The notes under the pieces: model-generated | The model's database searches: none | What the model was told of the DNA's origin: nothing | The model's input: only the letters and a program-made list of their open reading frames with translations | In this document: positions 63,801 to 64,000 of the stretch, piece after piece | How the letters are laid out: each line of letters begins with the position of its first letter | How positions within the stretch are numbered: the first letter of the stretch is position 1 | Position numbers and translations under genes: made by a program | NCBI GenBank assembly: GCA_958450365.1 | Contig: CAUEEP010000892.1 | Location: 607,001 to 671,000, forward strand | Length of the DNA: 64,000 nucleotides | Direction of reading: 5' to 3' | Source of the DNA: Mesorhabditis belari | Taxonomy: Eukaryota; Nematoda; Chromadorea; Rhabditida; Rhabditidae

Positions 63801-64000
63801 ACTTCAAATGAAACAGAGGACCAGCCAATCGAAGATCCAGAAAATCTCCCAAAAAATGAAAACATGTACACATATGAGTGGCAGATTAGCCTACCCTTTG
63901 GCAACGTTGATGCTAAATTTGTCGAAAAGACGAAAGAAGGAGAAATCATTAAAGAGACATCACTTACAAACTTCTCTACTCCAAAATCGATCGGTATTAC
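60862..64000 (+). CDS. Nematode-specific protein kinase (kinase 2), 3' end beyond window
   Basis: Exons 60862-60992, 61299-61495, 61541-61664, 61879-62020, 62785-62847, 62887-63021, 63058-63130 and 63174 to the window end, all in frame with GT-AG introns. Start is MSEQGELSEEISEEF. Motifs: LGCGAYGAVYQ (Gly loop), PLAVKMF (ATP Lys), MHRDIKPE with Asn across the intron, GDFGMA, YTCPEI in place of APE, and DVYSMGIVCWEI. All catalytic residues are present. After the kinase domain comes a conserved short region (HIYFCTQLLPKSRYDSA), then from 63174 a long acidic Ser/Glu-rich tail still open at 64000. Intron positions match kinase 1 exactly in the catalytic domain. The intron 62021-62784 holds a mariner-derived element. 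No lesion seen; family not assigned further. Confidence 0.75.
62068..62595 (+). mobile_element. Mariner element 3, internally deleted (528 bp), in a kinase 2 intron
   Basis: Ends GGGTGGTGCAAAAGAAACTG and GCAGTTTCTTTTGCACGACCC with TA on both sides (62066-62067, 62596-62597). It keeps the promoter side and the first part of the transposase (FVLRAALLFNFKIGKSAAES to DLAKILRCDHVTIERHL). It then jumps at a run of T (about 62549-62558) to the last bases of the element, so all catalytic motifs are deleted. It lies in the plus orientation of the host gene. Confidence 0.9.

Overview
This window reads as nuclear DNA of a nematode, most likely a free-living rhabditid. The evidence is an A+T-rich background, short introns with GTAAG donors and TTTCAG acceptors, serpentine-type chemoreceptor genes, a caenacin/NLP-like glycine-tyrosine-rich secreted peptide, nematode-type mariner, Tc1 and BEL/Pao elements, and two fast-evolving protein kinases. 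I saw no rRNA, no complete tRNA and no CRISPR. The exon maps below were built by eye from reading frames and splice sites. Species and exact family assignments are not proven.

Layout. (1) 1-5 kb, 10-13 kb, 20-22.7 kb and 31.8-32.6 kb carry copies of one duplicated cassette: a six-exon seven-TM receptor gene lying tail to tail with a small cysteine-rich peptide gene. Only the receptor at 739-2314 reads through in frame (316 codons). The others are truncated, lack exons or carry frameshifts. (2) 6.5-7.0 kb holds a complete three-exon Gly/Tyr-rich secreted peptide gene, with a decayed duplicate of its first exon at 13.65 kb. (3) 7.7-8.9, 14.3-15.4 and 18.0-19.3 kb are three copies of a composite repeat built around about 280-bp fold-back palindromes, beside Tc1-like transposase fragments. 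(4) 23.2-27.5 kb holds an ARID4/RBP1-like chromatin gene on the minus strand. Its 5' end (about 940 bp) is repeated as an inverted copy at 30.8-31.8 kb and its 3' end as a direct copy at 34.7-35.4 kb. The 3.2-kb loop of the inverted repeat contains an intact three-exon gene resembling the archaeal/bacterial PaREP1 (HEPN-like) family and a TIM10 pseudogene. (5) 35.4-43.3 kb is a BEL/Pao LTR element with a 5' LTR, an extra upstream ORF, gag-pol, integrase and a phlebovirus-like glycoprotein region. It was inserted in the copied ARID4 3' end and is cut off at its 3' end inside intron 2 of a second PaREP1-like gene, which lost exon 3. (6) 45.3-50.4 kb and 60.9 kb to the window end are two paralogous kinase genes. 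Each has a different mariner-family element in the homologous intron. (7) 53.1-55.4 kb is an Srg-like chemoreceptor gene. A 241-bp hAT-like MITE landed exactly on one of its 3' splice sites, and its target-site duplication rebuilds the acceptor.

Taken together this looks like a rapidly rearranging chromosome-arm region where environmental-response genes (chemoreceptors, secreted peptides, divergent kinases) are copied, inverted and broken with mobile elements. The best candidates for something undescribed are the PaREP1-like gene pair, the receptor plus Cys-rich-peptide cassette, the long unrecognised C-terminal region of the first kinase, and the transposon insertions that leave splice signals usable.
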